Of a DNA stretch of 7,310 bases, positions 1 through 5,295 are shown piece by piece (position 1 is the stretch's first letter; each line of letters starts with the position of its first letter). Made by a program: the position numbers and the translations under genes. This DNA comes from an uncultured Opitutaceae bacterium. GTDB taxonomy: Bacteria; Verrucomicrobiota; Verrucomicrobiae; Opitutales; Opitutaceae. The stretch lies in the NCBI GenBank assembly GCA_946482625.1, contig CAMLSH010000194.1, positions 1 to 7,310 on the forward strand, in the 5' to 3' direction. Under the pieces are notes generated by a model, which was not told the origin of the DNA, made no database searches, and worked only from the letters and a program-made list of their open reading frames with translations.

Positions 1-182
1 CCGGTTTTATCGAGGGTGAAGTCGGCTTCGTCGAGAAGCACGGCGTATTTGGCATCTCCATACTCCATGGCCGGAGGCCGGGGCGCGAGCGCGGTGAGCC
101 AGGCGGGTGGTTTGGCGGTGGCGGTGGCTGCGAGGGAAAGGGCGAGCAGAACGGGCGCGAGGAGGCGAAGGAGGCGCGACAT
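1..182 (-). CDS. Secreted DUF3857-type protein, N-terminal part only
   Basis: This is the first 60 codons of a gene that runs off the left edge of the window. The ATG is at 182-180. Residues 1-23 form a clear signal peptide: a basic start (MSRLLRLL), a Leu/Ala-rich core, and an Ala-Thr-Ala cleavage site before Lys24, so the product should be exported. The last visible residues, around AVLLDEADFTLDKTG, resemble the opening strand of DUF3857 domains, which often read 'vvLLdereVtvd.dG'. The gene lies 61 bp downstream of, and on the same strand as, a complete DUF3857 protein. It is probably a tandem paralogue in the same operon. No good Shine-Dalgarno sequence is visible. The domain assignment rests on about 15 residues, so the family call is tentative. 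The signal peptide and reading frame are more secure. Confidence 0.6.
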   Translation of the reverse strand, partial: MSRLLRLLAPVLLALSLAATATAKPPAWLTALAPRPPAMEYGDAKYAVLLDEADFTLDKT

Positions 183-243
183 GGTATGGCGAAGCGTGGA
201 CGGCGAAGGAGCTGAAGCAGGCGGACGGTGGTGGAAGATGAGC

Positions 244-2352
244 TCAGGAAGCGGCCGGGGCTGGGTCCGCCGTGGGTGCCGGGTTTGGAGCGGCGGGAGC
301 CGGGGCGGACGCGGGCGGCGTGGAGGGAGCGGTTTCGCCGGCGGCGGGTTTGCGGCGGAGGGTCACGGTGTGGGCGTCGCGCGCGTGGATGAGTTCGAAG
401 GCGTCCCGGACGGGTCCATAGTATTGGAGCGCGATGTGAATGCCCTTCAGCATGAATTTGCGGTGATAGACGAGGGCGCCGGTGCTCTTCGCTACGCCGA
501 GGCCGGAGGTGTAGGTTCCGAGGGCGCCGAGATCGAGGGAGCCGGGAGAACTGGCTTGCTCGAGTTCGTAACCGGCGGGCGGGGTGATGCGGACCTCGTC
601 GGCGATGCTGTAGGCGTAGTTAAACGCGACGGCGGTCCGGCGGGACTTTTCGGCGAGCGGGGTGGGTATGTTTTTTTGAAATACGGCAGGCTGAAGAAAA
701 AGCCGGGAGCCGGTCCGGTCCGCGTATTCGGGGACGCGGAGGTGGAATGCGATCTTGAGCGGCGCGAGAGGATTGGCGGCGTTTTCGACTTTGACTTCGG
801 TGAGCTCGGAGAGCGGGAGGTTTTCGCGGATTTCATCGCGAATGTACTCGGTCAGCTCGGTGGCTCCTTTGTCGTGAAGCGTCCATTTCTTCGAGTAGGC
901 TTGATGGCCGTCGTACTCCACGGTGACGTCGCCTTCGAGGGTGCCGTCGGCGTCGAGGGCGAAGACGGCTTTGCGCTTCAGCGGGGAAACTTCGGGCGGT
1001 GCGGGCTGGATGGCGATGACGGTTGCGTCCTTCGGTGCGGGGATGAGGACGCCGGTTCCGGTGTTGCGCCAGTGAGGTGTGGCGTAGGGAAGATAGAGGA
1101 CGCCGGGATCGAAGAACGACCACTGGCCGTCGATCTGCACGGCGGCGATCAGATCGCTCGTCATGAAGGGTTCGGTGATGCTGGCGTCGAAGTTGAGAAA
1201 GGATCGGTCGCCGACGGCGGCGTAGCGGGCATCGAAACCGGCGGCGCGGGCGAGGGCGACGAAGGCGGCGTTGAGGTCTTCACCGGTGCCGTGGCCCGCT
1301 TTGAGCGTGTCGGTGACGGTTTCGTTGCTCTTGAATTTTTCGCGCTGGGCCTGGGTAAAGCCGGCGACGGGGCTGGCGCGGTTGAGGAGTTTCGTGCGGC
1401 AAAAATCGTAGAGCTTGCGAAGTTTTTCTTCGGGCGTGTCGGCCGGTGCGACGATGCTGTCGAGGGTGGTGGTGACGAGTTTGGTCGCCTTGGTTTCCTT
1501 GAGCATCCGCGTGTGGAGTTTTTTCCCCTCGCGGCTCCAGTAGAGCTGGGGCGCGATGCGCGCATCGAGGCTGTAGCAAACGATCAGGGCGGACTCGGTG
1601 TTGAGGCGCGGGGGCGAAAACGGTTCTTCTTTGGCGGCGAGTACGTTGTGCTGGTCGAAGGTGTAGTAGCCGTCGCCATCTGGTTTCATGGCAGGGAGCG
1701 GGAGATTGAAAGGAACGGCGCGGGCGGTGAGTTTTGCGCTGTCGACGGCGGCGAGGGTGCTTAGGTCGATCATCCGGAACTTATAACGGACGCGGCGGGC
1801 GGGGAGTTCGCTCTGAAAGTACATGGAGACGTACCACTGCCAGCGTTCGCGGAGTTCGGTGTAGGTGTACTCGACAATGGCGCCGGGTTCGAGGCCGGCG
1901 GGGGAGAAGGAGCGCACTTTGACGCGGTCTTTGCCGGCGCGAAGGATCTCGCGGTCGTAGATGTCTTTTTTGCCGAGTTCGAGGATTTGCCCGTCGGGTT
2001 TTACGGTACGGACAGCGATGCCGCGGATCGTGCTGTCGTTGTCGTAGGGAATGTCGATCTTGGCGAAGCTCTCGATGCCGCGTTCGGAAAAGATCTTCGC
2101 GCGGACATGGTACTCATAGACGAACGAATCGACCGAATCGTGAGTGATGACGACTTCGCGAAACAGAATCTCCGCGCCCGCATCGGGATCGACCGTCGGG
2201 GTCGTCGCGGCGAGGTCCTCCGCCGGGATGGGAGCCCACTTCGCGGCGAAGGCCGTCGTGAGGTGGGCGAGAAGGAGCATTCCGAAACAAGACCGCCGGA
2301 AAGCTGAGATTAAACGACGCGACGAAACGAAGGGGGAAGCTGGAGCCGCCAT
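244..2352 (-). CDS. Secreted DUF3857 / transglutaminase-like protein, catalytically degenerate
   Basis: The product has 702 residues. An N-terminal export signal covers about residues 12-37 (basic RR, then a hydrophobic stretch, then AFAA). A DUF3857-like beta-rich domain follows (about 60-220), with RGIAVRTVKPDG and PGAIVEYTYTE as typical segments. A transglutaminase-like helical/beta region covers about 300-430, and a second beta-rich domain about 460-660. A low-complexity Pro/Ala tail ends the protein (669-702). In active members the cysteine sits in a GdC motif. Here the matching stretch is AGHGTGEDLN, with Gly355 where Cys is expected. The usual His position is occupied around Thr398-Asp400, and only the Asp of FFDPG (Asp415) remains. 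The protein is therefore probably a non-enzymatic binding or scaffold protein in the periplasm. As I recall, relatives in Acidobacteria and Verrucomicrobia share this loss, so it is unlikely to be a recent mutation. Function is unknown. The start at 2352 gives a long n-region. Met25 at 2280 is an alternative start, and neither has a clear ribosome site. The gene is the first of a likely two-gene operon with the truncated gene at 1-182. Confidence 0.88.
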   Translation of the reverse strand: MAAPASPFVSSRRLISAFRRSCFGMLLLAHLTTAFAAKWAPIPAEDLAATTPTVDPDAGAEILFREVVITHDSVDSFVYEYHVRAKIFSERGIESFAKIDIPYDNDSTIRGIAVRTVKPDGQILELGKKDIYDREILRAGKDRVKVRSFSPAGLEPGAIVEYTYTELRERWQWYVSMYFQSELPARRVRYKFRMIDLSTLAAVDSAKLTARAVPFNLPLPAMKPDGDGYYTFDQHNVLAAKEEPFSPPRLNTESALIVCYSLDARIAPQLYWSREGKKLHTRMLKETKATKLVTTTLDSIVAPADTPEEKLRKLYDFCRTKLLNRASPVAGFTQAQREKFKSNETVTDTLKAGHGTGEDLNAAFVALARAAGFDARYAAVGDRSFLNFDASITEPFMTSDLIAAVQIDGQWSFFDPGVLYLPYATPHWRNTGTGVLIPAPKDATVIAIQPAPPEVSPLKRKAVFALDADGTLEGDVTVEYDGHQAYSKKWTLHDKGATELTEYIRDEIRENLPLSELTEVKVENAANPLAPLKIAFHLRVPEYADRTGSRLFLQPAVFQKNIPTPLAEKSRRTAVAFNYAYSIADEVRITPPAGYELEQASSPGSLDLGALGTYTSGLGVAKSTGALVYHRKFMLKGIHIALQYYGPVRDAFELIHARDAHTVTLRRKPAAGETAPSTPPASAPAPAAPNPAPTADPAPAAS

Positions 2353-2394
2353 GGAAGCTCAAGCGTCAAAAGGCGACGGGGTGGTTGGCAATGG

Positions 2395-2419
2395 ACAAAA
2401 TGAAGCCGCTACGAGCGGC
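2395..2419 (-). terminator. Weak Rho-independent terminator candidate
   Basis: On the minus strand a perfect 6-bp stem, GCCGCT-CGT-AGCGGC (2419-2405), is followed by TTCATTTTGT. It lies about 135 nt past the stop of the EI24-like gene and about 40 nt before the DUF3857 gene. It would separate these two same-strand genes into different transcripts. The T-run is interrupted and the stem is short. The rest of the 202-bp gap (2353-2554) shows no gene. A second small inverted repeat, GGAGCG with CGCTCC around a 10-nt loop, overlaps the EI24 stop codon near 2545-2566. Confidence 0.35.
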
Positions 2420-2554
2420 GCGGTGCGGGCGCGAAACGGCGCCGCGATGAGCCCTGCGGCTAGTCCGCGAAGGTGGAGGCAGGAGTCGATGACGCTGAAG
2501 TTCTTAGGCGGCGCCGAGTGTTGCCGATCCGCGATCCGGGCAGGAGCGGGCGCT

Positions 2555-3391
2555 TTAGCGCTCCAGGGCCGGCTGGATTTTTTTCTCATCGGCGCGCAGC
2601 CGCGCGAGTTCTCGCAGGTACAGGTGGCAGGTGGCGGCGCCGACCCAGGCGGGGGTCATCAGGCCGAGGACCGGGATCGCCGGAGCGCCGCCGAGGAGTG
2701 TGCCCAGAAAGATCATACGGAGGCGCGCGCGGCGGATGAGCACGCGTTGCTCTTCGCGGGAGGCGAGGCCGTCGAGGGCCTCGTTCACGAGCGTGCGGAC
2801 GTTCAGGTAGCCGAAGAGGACGAAGAGGAGCACGACGTTCGCCACCGGGATCAGTAGAAAGGGGAGCCCGAGGACGACCGCGAGCGCGCCGGTTTTGGCG
2901 ACATTGGTGACTGAGTAGAGCAAGCTGTAGGGCGGGTGCGGCGGAAAGGGCGGGTAATGTTTTTCGACGACTTTGCGGATGACGGGCATTAGCCAGAATT
3001 CCACGGCGATGCGGACGGTGGCGTACACCGCGATGAGGATCAGCAGGACGAGTACGATCCACGTGGAGGTGCCGAAGGTGATGGGGCCGAGCAGGGAGTT
3101 CGCGCCCTCGGCAAGCGGGACGCCGGTGATTTTTGCCTGAGCGGAGGCGGGCAGCCAGGTCGGAAAGAGGCGGAAAACTCCGAGTAGTGACCAAGCGGTG
3201 ACGAACGCTGCGAAAGCTTTCACCTGCGTCCAGGCGAAGACGAGGATCGCGGTCCAGAGCAGGAGCGCGCCGGCCCAAAGGCCGAGGGAAAAGGCGATCA
3301 TGCGGAGCGAGAAGCCGTCGCGCAGGCCGAGCAAGGCCGACACGAACGCGTCGCGAAGGGCGGAGGGACGCGAGGGCGGCGCAAGGTTCAT
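2555..3391 (-). CDS. EI24 / CysZ-like integral membrane protein
   Basis: The product has 278 residues and about four hydrophobic segments: roughly 31-54, 109-132, 164-196 (a long hairpin-like stretch) and 226-253. The order of segments, the polar loop EFWLMPVIRKVVEKHYP after the second segment, the GLPFLLIPVANVV segment, and the charged C-terminus (RELARLRADEKK) match the EI24 domain family. That family includes bacterial CysZ sulfate-uptake proteins and many uncharacterised inner-membrane proteins. No sulfate-assimilation gene is nearby, so I do not assign CysZ function. The start chosen is the ATG at 3391. The frame stays open upstream to 3679, but that extension is unlike a protein and runs into the divergent response-regulator gene. 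The gene is divergent from the receiver gene at 3636 and sits 202 bp upstream of the DUF3857 gene. An inverted repeat (3425-3439) lies 34 nt before the start. Confidence 0.85.
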   Translation of the reverse strand: MNLAPPSRPSALRDAFVSALLGLRDGFSLRMIAFSLGLWAGALLLWTAILVFAWTQVKAFAAFVTAWSLLGVFRLFPTWLPASAQAKITGVPLAEGANSLLGPITFGTSTWIVLVLLILIAVYATVRIAVEFWLMPVIRKVVEKHYPPFPPHPPYSLLYSVTNVAKTGALAVVLGLPFLLIPVANVVLLFVLFGYLNVRTLVNEALDGLASREEQRVLIRRARLRMIFLGTLLGGAPAIPVLGLMTPAWVGAATCHLYLRELARLRADEKKIQPALER

Positions 3392-3424
3392 CGTGGGGAA
3401 GCTGAGCGAGAAGAGGCGGATGCG

Positions 3425-3439
3425 CCAAGTGCAACTTGG
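3425..3439. promoter_or_regulatory. Perfect inverted repeat upstream of the EI24-like gene
   Basis: CCAAGT-GCA-ACTTGG is a perfect 6-bp inverted repeat with a 3-nt spacer. It lies 34 nt upstream of the EI24-like start codon, inside the likely 5' untranslated or promoter region. It could be an operator for a dimeric regulator or an RNA hairpin. No recognisable -35/-10 pair was found beside it. Confidence 0.35.
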
Positions 3440-3505
3440 ACCGGGTGTGCGCGTGGGCCCCTTGTGCGATCGAGCGCGGGTGTGCAGATCAGTGAAGTGC
3501 CGCGT

Positions 3506-3540
3506 GCGAAAGTTATTCGCCGAGAAATCCGGATTTTCGG
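3506..3540. promoter_or_regulatory. Adjacent palindromes in the divergent intergenic region
   Basis: Two inverted repeats share base 3520. The first is GCGAA-AGTTA-TTCGC (3506-3520). The second contains the perfect 12-bp palindrome AAATCCGGATTT (3525-3536), extended by CCGA (3520-3523) and TCGG (3537-3540) with a single unpaired G at 3524. They lie between the divergent EI24-like and receiver genes, about 95 bp before the receiver start. The AT-rich core in otherwise GC-rich DNA suits an operator or promoter region. This is inference from symmetry only. A further small hairpin, GAGCC-GTT-GGCTC, lies at 3603-3615, about 20 nt before the receiver ATG. Confidence 0.4.
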
Positions 3541-3635
3541 TCACACCCCGGAACGACGTTAGCGACTGAATGGGTGACAATCGAAAGCTGATGTTTGCAA
3601 CGGAGCCGTTGGCTCGATTATCGGTTGGTCTGTTT

Positions 3636-4409
3636 ATGGCCAAAATCCTGATTGCTGACGACTCCACCGTGTGCCGCACGGTTCTTTCTATTTTGCTGAC
3701 GAACCAAGGGCATGAGGTGGCTCAGGCGCACGACGGCCGCGAGGCGCTGGCCCATCTCGGGCGCACGACCTTCGATCTGGTGCTGCTCGATCACGACATG
3801 CCGCACGCGAGCGGGACGGCGGTGCTGAAACGTTTGCGCGAGAAGTCGGCGATCCCGGCGATCGTCGTTTCCGGTACGGTTTCGCCGCAGCTGGCGGCGG
3901 AGTACAAAACGCTAAAAGTGGCTGAGATTTACGGGAAGCCGGTGGACCCAAAAACGTTGAGGAATAAAATCCACGAACTGCTGAGCGGAGGAGCCGGGGC
4001 GGCGGCGGCGAAAAAGGCGGAGGTGAGCGCGTTCGACAAAGAACTGGAGCGCGTGCGCAATTTTCCGAACACGCTCACGTTGTTGGGCGGCCCGGACGCG
4101 CCGTTTGCGGAGATCATCAACCGGCTTGTGGGGGATTCCACACAGGCGCTGGTGAATCTTCCGGCCGAGGGCGGATTGGAAATTCTCGAAGGCCTGTCGA
4201 AGGAGTACGTGATCATCATTCCGTCGGCGGCGGAGCTCTCGGTGTCGGCGCAGGCCGCGTTGACGACCTACGTATCGAAGCCGCATGGGCGGATAATTTT
4301 GTGCGTGAGATCCTCGATCGAAGAGCTGGAGGAAATGGGATTCAGCCAGACGCTGCTGATGCGTTTCGGTACGCGTTGCCTGGAGATTCCTGACGACGTG
4401 AAGGTTTGA
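3636..4409 (+). CDS. Response-regulator receiver fused to degenerate NtrC-type AAA+ domain
   Basis: The product has 257 cytoplasmic residues. Residues 1-118 are a complete receiver domain. Its parts are the acidic pair Asp8-Asp9 (MAKILIADDS), phosphoacceptor Asp52 (DLVLLDHDMP), Ser79 (VVSG) and Lys101 (YGKP), so phosphorylation should work. After an Ala/Lys-rich linker (119-135) the C-terminal part resembles a shortened sigma-54-activator ATPase domain. LLGGPDAPFAEIINRL (149-164) sits where Walker A would be. YVIIIPSAAELSVSAQAAL (191-209) matches the Walker B/'LDEIgeLspeaQaaLL' region. RIILCVRSSIEELEEMG through LLMRFGTRCLEIPD (219-254) matches sensor I and the following arginine-containing segment. 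The Walker A Gly-Lys and Walker B Asp are missing, as are the GAFTGA loop and any DNA-binding domain. ATP hydrolysis and sigma-54 activation are therefore not expected, and output is probably by protein contact. The start is the typical MAKILIADD. The frame extends 22 codons upstream to 3570 without family support. No cognate kinase is in view. It is the only plus-strand gene here. Confidence 0.88.
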   Translation: MAKILIADDSTVCRTVLSILLTNQGHEVAQAHDGREALAHLGRTTFDLVLLDHDMPHASGTAVLKRLREKSAIPAIVVSGTVSPQLAAEYKTLKVAEIYGKPVDPKTLRNKIHELLSGGAGAAAAKKAEVSAFDKELERVRNFPNTLTLLGGPDAPFAEIINRLVGDSTQALVNLPAEGGLEILEGLSKEYVIIIPSAAELSVSAQAALTTYVSKPHGRIILCVRSSIEELEEMGFSQTLLMRFGTRCLEIPDDVKV

Positions 4410-4424
4410 GTGGAGAAAGAGGAT

Positions 4425-4436
4425 GCTCACGTGAGC
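4425..4436. repeat. 12-bp perfect palindrome
   Basis: GCTCACGTGAGC is perfectly self-complementary, with an E-box-like CACGTG centre. It begins 16 nt after the stop of the receiver gene. It is followed by the alternating stretch GCGCGCGCG (near 4447-4455). It may be part of the 3' end structure of that transcript or a binding site. Nothing further supports either. Confidence 0.35.
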
Positions 4437-4506
4437 GAACGAGGACGCGCGCGCGTGATCTTGGGTGAGGCTCGCTCAATCGCTCGGGTTAGAGATGTGC
4501 GAAGCG

Positions 4507-4532
4507 GCCTTGCGCAGCTAGTGGCGCAAGGC
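4507..4532 (+). terminator. Strong GC-rich hairpin, possible transcript end
   Basis: GCCTTGCGC and GCGCAAGGC form a perfect 9-bp stem around the 8-nt loop AGCTAGTG, about 98 nt past the stop of the receiver gene and 75 nt past the stop of the convergent 168-residue gene. It could act as a shared terminator or processing structure for the converging transcripts. No T-run follows on either strand, so it is not a classical intrinsic terminator. Positions 4410-4576 otherwise hold no convincing gene. Confidence 0.35.
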
Positions 4533-4576
4533 GAGCCCATCGCGGATTGAGGCCTCGAGACGGTGGATAATTTTCT

Positions 4577-4640
4577 CTCGTCAGGGTCGGCGAGCTGGCG
4601 GCTTCAAATTCGAAACGGCCCTCGTTGAGGGCATCTGGTC
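4577..4640 (-). repeat. Imperfect direct repeat, copy B (3' side of the 168-residue gene)
   Basis: Read on the minus strand, this segment shares an ordered set of blocks with copy A at 5106-5179: GACCAG, CCTCAAC, CGARTTT and CGCCARCTCGSCGA. Spacing is nearly equal, with 18 and 12 nt between the starts of the last three blocks against 17 and 12 in copy A. Near its start is a perfect hairpin, GCCCTC-AAC-GAGGGC (4632-4618). The segment encodes the last residues of the 168-residue protein (from about Asp150), so that C-terminus may be supplied by the repeat. It lies in the same orientation as copy A, at the opposite end of the gene. Confidence 0.5.
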
Positions 4641-5087
4641 TGCCCCTTCGGTGAACTCGGGCATCAATATCGTCTCGACCGCGAAAGGAGGAAACAGGCG
4701 GTCAAGTAGTCGGTGGTGCCACCGATCACCTCTTCTCATCGGCCGGAACTCAAACAAAGGTATGGCGGCGTGCGTTGTGGGCCAAAGTACACGGCTTTTG
4801 AAATCCGCGGAATTGCAGAGGCCTGGCTGCGCTAAACCACGAAAACGTGCGGTCAGTGCCTTCCAGGCGTCTTCACGGCCCTCGCAATAAAATGAAGCGT
4901 CATACCAGCCGTTCTCACCGCTCCTGAGAAACACGAGAAAGTAGTCGTCCATGGCTGGGCCAGACTGGTTCGTGAACTCGCCGATGAGGCGTATCGAGGA
5001 TGCATCCAAGCGCCACGAGCCATGCGTCGCTGACTCGTAGCTCAAGAAGTCGTCAACGAACGCCAGTCTGCCGGAGTCTTCCTTCAT
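4581..5087 (-). CDS. Unrecognised 168-residue protein, cassette-like
   Basis: I do not recognise the family. The protein looks soluble, with no signal peptide or membrane segment. The body (about 8-145) has a regular alternating hydrophobic pattern and distinctive stretches: VDDFLSY (11-17), HGSWRLDASSIRLIGEFTN (22-40), GPAMDDYFLVFL (43-54), WYDASFYCEG (61-70) and CNSADFKSRVLWP (91-103). This reads like a real folded domain, possibly a beta sandwich followed by a helix that includes DAWKALTARF (73-82). The tail from about residue 150 falls in direct repeat B and may not belong to the conserved domain. Codon use is relaxed (AGA, ATA, TTA and CTA occur), unlike the strongly G/C-ending neighbours, which suggests acquired DNA. 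The ATG at 5087 is the first start after repeat A, with no good ribosome site. A GGAG lies too far upstream. It converges with the receiver gene and sits downstream of the ThuA-like gene on the same strand. It is probably expressed, but its role is unknown. Confidence 0.7.
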   Translation of the reverse strand: MKEDSGRLAFVDDFLSYESATHGSWRLDASSIRLIGEFTNQSGPAMDDYFLVFLRSGENGWYDASFYCEGREDAWKALTARFRGLAQPGLCNSADFKSRVLWPTTHAAIPLFEFRPMRRGDRWHHRLLDRLFPPFAVETILMPEFTEGADQMPSTRAVSNLKPPARRP

Positions 5088-5194
5088 GTTTTGTCGGACG
5101 ATCTCCGTTCTGCCTCGCCGAGTTGGCGACGCGAAACTCGCAGCCTGCCAGTTGAGGCGTTGCGCTGTGACGGCTGGTCCGGCTTTTTCTTCAT
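5084..5194 (-). other. 36-codon open frame overlapping the 168-residue gene start
   Basis: A short frame begins ATGAAGAAAAAGCC at 5194 and ends in a TGA that overlaps the start codon of the 168-residue gene (ATGA), an arrangement typical of translational coupling. Most of it is direct repeat A, and the frame matches the one in which repeat B encodes the tail of the larger gene. It is therefore more likely a translated recombination or repeat element, perhaps the leftover tail of a preceding cassette gene, than a true peptide. I list it because the overlap could still affect translation of the next gene. Confidence 0.2.
5106..5179 (-). repeat. Imperfect direct repeat, copy A (5' side of the 168-residue gene)
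   Basis: This is the partner of copy B. On the minus strand it carries GACCAG, CCTCAAC, CGAGTTT and CGCCAACTCGGCGA in the same order and spacing. It differs mainly by a 12-nt insertion after GACCAG. It can fold: GCCTC near its start pairs with GAGGC near its end, TGGC pairs with GCCA inside, and GCGA-GTT-TCGC forms the tip. This imperfect-hairpin form recalls integron attC sites, but the canonical attC core sequences are not present. It ends 19 nt before the start codon of the 168-residue gene. Confidence 0.5.
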
Positions 5195-5247
5195 TGGAAA
5201 CTCATGTAGATAAGCGACGCGGCGATTTTCGGGAGATGAGGTCCGGC

Positions 5248-5283
5248 AAGTAACAATGCCGAGACGGCGTGTTTCATCTCGGT
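5248..5283 (-). terminator. Weak terminator candidate after the ThuA-like gene
   Basis: On the minus strand, ACCGAGA and TCTCGGC form a 6-7 bp stem (the last pair is G-T) around a 12-nt loop, followed by ATTGTTACTT. It begins 13 nt past the stop codon of the ThuA-like gene, which is the right place for the end of a ppx-thuA transcript. The T-tract is poor. It also marks the boundary with the compositionally different region to the left. Confidence 0.35.
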
Positions 5284-5295
5284 GGCGCGCTTTGA

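Noticed and set aside
16..1764. Long open frame (582 codons) on the plus strand across the DUF3857 gene
   Set aside because: It lies antisense to a well-supported gene, is Gly/Val/Glu-rich low complexity with no domain, and is expected when the sense gene uses G/C-ending codons.
3570..3635. 22-codon extension of the receiver protein
   Set aside because: Receiver domains normally begin as in MAKILIADD. The extension adds no recognisable element.
3392..3679. 96-codon N-terminal extension of the EI24-like gene
   Set aside because: It runs through the divergent promoter region and over the receiver start, contains the inverted repeats, and has no domain-like pattern. The ATG at 3391 fits the family.
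4441..4580. Possible continuation of coding past the 168-residue gene stop on the minus strand
   Set aside because: In frame after the stop there is a helix-like run of about 20 residues (REKIIHRLEASIRDGLALRH) before another stop. It is too short and interrupted to call a pseudogene.
4410..5295. Canonical integron attC sites (GTTRRRY / RYYYAAC cores)
   Set aside because: I checked the GTT and AAC occurrences in this stretch on both strands. The closest, GTTAGAG near 4489 and GTTGAGG near 4624 and 5151, each miss the consensus, so a standard attC call is not supported.
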